A DNA stretch of 16,281 nucleotides from Spirochaetota bacterium. Lineage in GTDB: Bacteria > Spirochaetota > Spirochaetia > Treponematales > Treponemataceae. Shown here piece by piece: positions 15,008 to 16,281 of this stretch. The notes beneath the pieces are model-generated. The model was not told the DNA's origin and did not search any database. It worked only from the letters and a program-made list of their open reading frames with translations. How positions within the stretch are numbered: position 1 is the stretch's first letter; every line of letters begins with the position of its first letter. The stretch covers positions 1-16,281 of the forward strand of contig JAEWSQ010000008.1 of the NCBI GenBank assembly GCA_023398165.1, in the 5' to 3' direction. A program made the position numbers and the translations under genes.

Positions 15008-16108
15008 ATGAAACATGAAACCTACACCCTCGCCTATGACAGCGTCCACGTGGGAACGCAGGAAACCGCTATTAGTTATTTTGATACAATAGAAGAAATT
15101 ACGACAGTACTATCAGCATATTCCGGAAATACTCTTTTTGTTACTGATGAGACAGTTGCAGATCTACACTCAATGAAATCATTTATTAAAAGCATTGATC
15201 CTCAAAACATTCTTATTCTGCCTTCAGGTGAATCATATAAAACGATTGAACAGGTTCTGCGCATACTTTCTGCTGCTGTTGAACGGAATTTAAACCGGTC
15301 TTCGCTTTTTGTAGGCATAGGCGGGGGTGTTATAACTGATATGACCTCATTTGCTTCTTCTTTATTCAAACGGGGCTGTAAACTCTGTCTTGTTCCAACC
15401 ACTCTTCTTGCCATGGCCGATGCGTCAATCGGAGGTAAAACGGGCTGCGATTTTTCTGGTTATAAGAATACCATAGGTACATTTTATCCCGCCTCGAGTC
15501 TTTTAATGTCGCCAGGGTTTCTTCAGTCTTTAAGCGAGAAAGAATACTTCTCAGGACTGGCGGAAGTGGTAAAAACCGCAATGCTCTACGCCCCGAAGCT
15601 TTTTAACATACTCCGAGATGATTTTGAAGCTGTTCAAAAACGCGACAGTACTGTTCTTATGCAGATTATTAAACGCTGTGCACAGTCAAAAGCGATGATA
15701 GTTGAAAAAGACCTTACAGAAAAGGGCATGAGGAAACAGCTGAATTTAGGACATACCTTCGGTCATGCCCTGGAATCTGTTGCAGGCTTAGGTTCCATAA
15801 CTCACGGAGAAGCAGTTGCATGGGGATTAGGAAGAGCAATAGAGCTCAGCTTCAAACTCGGTCATTGCGAGGAAGAGTATAAAAACGATGTACTCTCACT
15901 TCTTGATCAGTATACATGGTGTATAAATCCTGTCCATCCGGTCTGCAAAACCCAGGGAATTAAGGATGCGCCCTTAAAAATTTTAGAAGCGATGAAACAG
16001 GATAAGAAGAACAACGAACAGGGAATTACCGTAATACTCCAGAGAGAAATAAACAGTACACTCATAGAAGTTGTCAGTGAAACTGATATTTTATCTGTTC
16101 TATCTTGA
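15008..16108 (+). CDS. aroB: 3-dehydroquinate synthase
   Basis: The 366-residue product converts DAHP to 3-dehydroquinate, the second step of the shikimate pathway, in the cytoplasm using NAD and a divalent metal. SGESYKT (73-79) and GIGGGVITDMTSF (103-115) bind NAD. PTTLLAMADASIGGKTG (130-146) is the classic active-site block. The metal ligands are Glu186 in LAEVVKTAM, His249 in NLGHTFGHALE and His266 in THGEAVAWG. All key residues are present and the length is normal. The ATG lies nine bases after the stop of the preceding gene and has no clear RBS, so expression depends on coupling or on the promoter-like element just upstream. The -35 of the following tRNA promoter overlaps the stop codon. 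Confidence 0.97.
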   Translation: MKHETYTLAYDSVHVGTQETAISYFDTIEEITTVLSAYSGNTLFVTDETVADLHSMKSFIKSIDPQNILILPSGESYKTIEQVLRILSAAVERNLNRSSLFVGIGGGVITDMTSFASSLFKRGCKLCLVPTTLLAMADASIGGKTGCDFSGYKNTIGTFYPASSLLMSPGFLQSLSEKEYFSGLAEVVKTAMLYAPKLFNILRDDFEAVQKRDSTVLMQIIKRCAQSKAMIVEKDLTEKGMRKQLNLGHTFGHALESVAGLGSITHGEAVAWGLGRAIELSFKLGHCEEEYKNDVLSLLDQYTWCINPVHPVCKTQGIKDAPLKILEAMKQDKKNNEQGITVILQREINSTLIEVVSETDILSVLS

Positions 16109-16133
16109 CTTTTTTTTCAGTAATTGCTAGTAT
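16105..16133 (+). promoter_or_regulatory. Promoter of tRNA-Leu
   Basis: TTGACT (16105-16110, overlapping the aroB TGA) is followed by a 17-bp spacer and TAGTAT (16128-16133). A TGC just before the -10 makes it an extended -10 type. Transcription would begin near 16140, about 25 bases before the mature tRNA. Confidence 0.55.
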
Positions 16134-16137
16134 ACAT

Positions 16138-16149
16138 ACCGTTAACGGT
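16138..16149. repeat. Perfect 12-bp palindrome at the tRNA-Leu start site
   Basis: ACCGTTAACGGT is a perfect palindrome spanning the predicted transcription start near 16140. A second perfect palindrome, TACCGGTA, follows at 16154-16161. They could be an operator, a leader hairpin or chance. Confidence 0.6.
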
Positions 16150-16164
16150 TATGTACCGGTATCT

Positions 16165-16246
16165 GCGGGGATGGTGGAATTGGTAGACACGCTAGCTTGA
16201 GGTGCTAGTGGCGCGAGCTGTGCCTGTTCAAGTCAGGTTCTCCGCA
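16165..16246 (+). tRNA. tRNA-Leu (anticodon GAG)
   Basis: The 82-nt sequence folds as a class II tRNA. The acceptor stem pairs GCGGGGA (16165-16171) with TCTCCGC (16239-16245), with one G-U pair and discriminator A at 16246. The D arm has GGTGGAATTGGTAGACAC. The anticodon stem CTAGC/GCTAG (16192-16196, 16204-16208) encloses the loop TTGAGGT, giving anticodon GAG at 16199-16201 for CUC and CUU codons. A long variable arm (about 16209-16221) supports leucine. The T arm has TTCAAGT in its loop. The 3' CCA is not encoded. Confidence 0.96.
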
Positions 16247-16247
16247 T

Positions 16248-16281
16248 AAACGAAGAAAGGAAACTTTCTTCGTTTTTTTTT
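16248..16281 (+). terminator. Intrinsic terminator after tRNA-Leu
   Basis: A perfect 12-bp stem, AAACGAAGAAAG (16248-16259) with CTTTCTTCGTTT (16264-16275), closes a GAAA tetraloop. Together with the end of the stem it runs into a T tract of nine that reaches the window edge. It starts one base after the tRNA discriminator, so it should end this transcript. Confidence 0.92.

Noticed and set aside
16106..16117. T-run just after aroB as an intrinsic terminator
   Set aside because: No GC-containing hairpin lies directly before it. The nearest small inverted repeat is about 25 bases upstream within aroB, and the T-run is the spacer of the tRNA promoter.
1..16281. CRISPR arrays, insertion sequences, integrases or defence systems
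   Set aside because: I saw no regularly spaced repeats and no transposase, integrase, nuclease or toxin-antitoxin signatures on either strand, apart from the RHS remnant.

Overview
The window looks like chromosomal DNA of a spirochaete, most likely a Treponema-like species. I infer this from AT-rich DNA, spirochaete-like protein sequences, and a tamB-bamA-skp outer-membrane-biogenesis cluster beside mutS. From memory that order is shared with Treponema pallidum and Borrelia; I could not check it here. Nearly every base is coding and gene gaps are very short.

Region by region. 1-250 (minus strand) is the broken end of a GC-richer RHS/YD-repeat gene that starts abruptly after a stop codon and runs off the left edge. 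279-1934 (minus) is a two-gene unit: a GH105-type unsaturated glycuronyl hydrolase followed, with stop and start codons abutting, by a class I SAM methyltransferase. 2064-3149 (plus) is an AI-2E/PerM-family membrane protein with a good promoter and a strong ribosome binding site (RBS). 3146-5740 (minus) is mutS, divergent from a small STAS-domain protein (5779-6255, plus). 6252-13666 (minus) is the operon tamB-bamA-skp: an inner-membrane-anchored bridge protein, the outer-membrane barrel insertase, and a periplasmic chaperone. 13752-16108 (plus) holds tmk, an exported protein of unknown function, and aroB. 16165-16246 is tRNA-Leu(GAG), followed by a strong intrinsic terminator at the right edge.

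The envelope genes form one pathway: Skp-like chaperone holds outer-membrane proteins in the periplasm, BamA inserts them, and TamB spans the periplasm. mutS, tmk and aroB are housekeeping genes for mismatch repair, dTTP synthesis and the shikimate pathway.

I do not see a clear new defence or mobile system. The most interesting signal is regulatory. Genes inside operons have good Shine-Dalgarno sequences. Four genes without one (mutS, the STAS gene, aroB, tamB) each have promoter-like hexamers placed so that transcription would start at or next to the A of the ATG, which suggests leaderless mRNAs. The mutS and STAS promoters are interlocked in a 35-bp imperfect dyad. Two convergent gene pairs share exactly four bases through their stop codons. 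The thymidylate kinase has threonine where the P-loop lysine should be.
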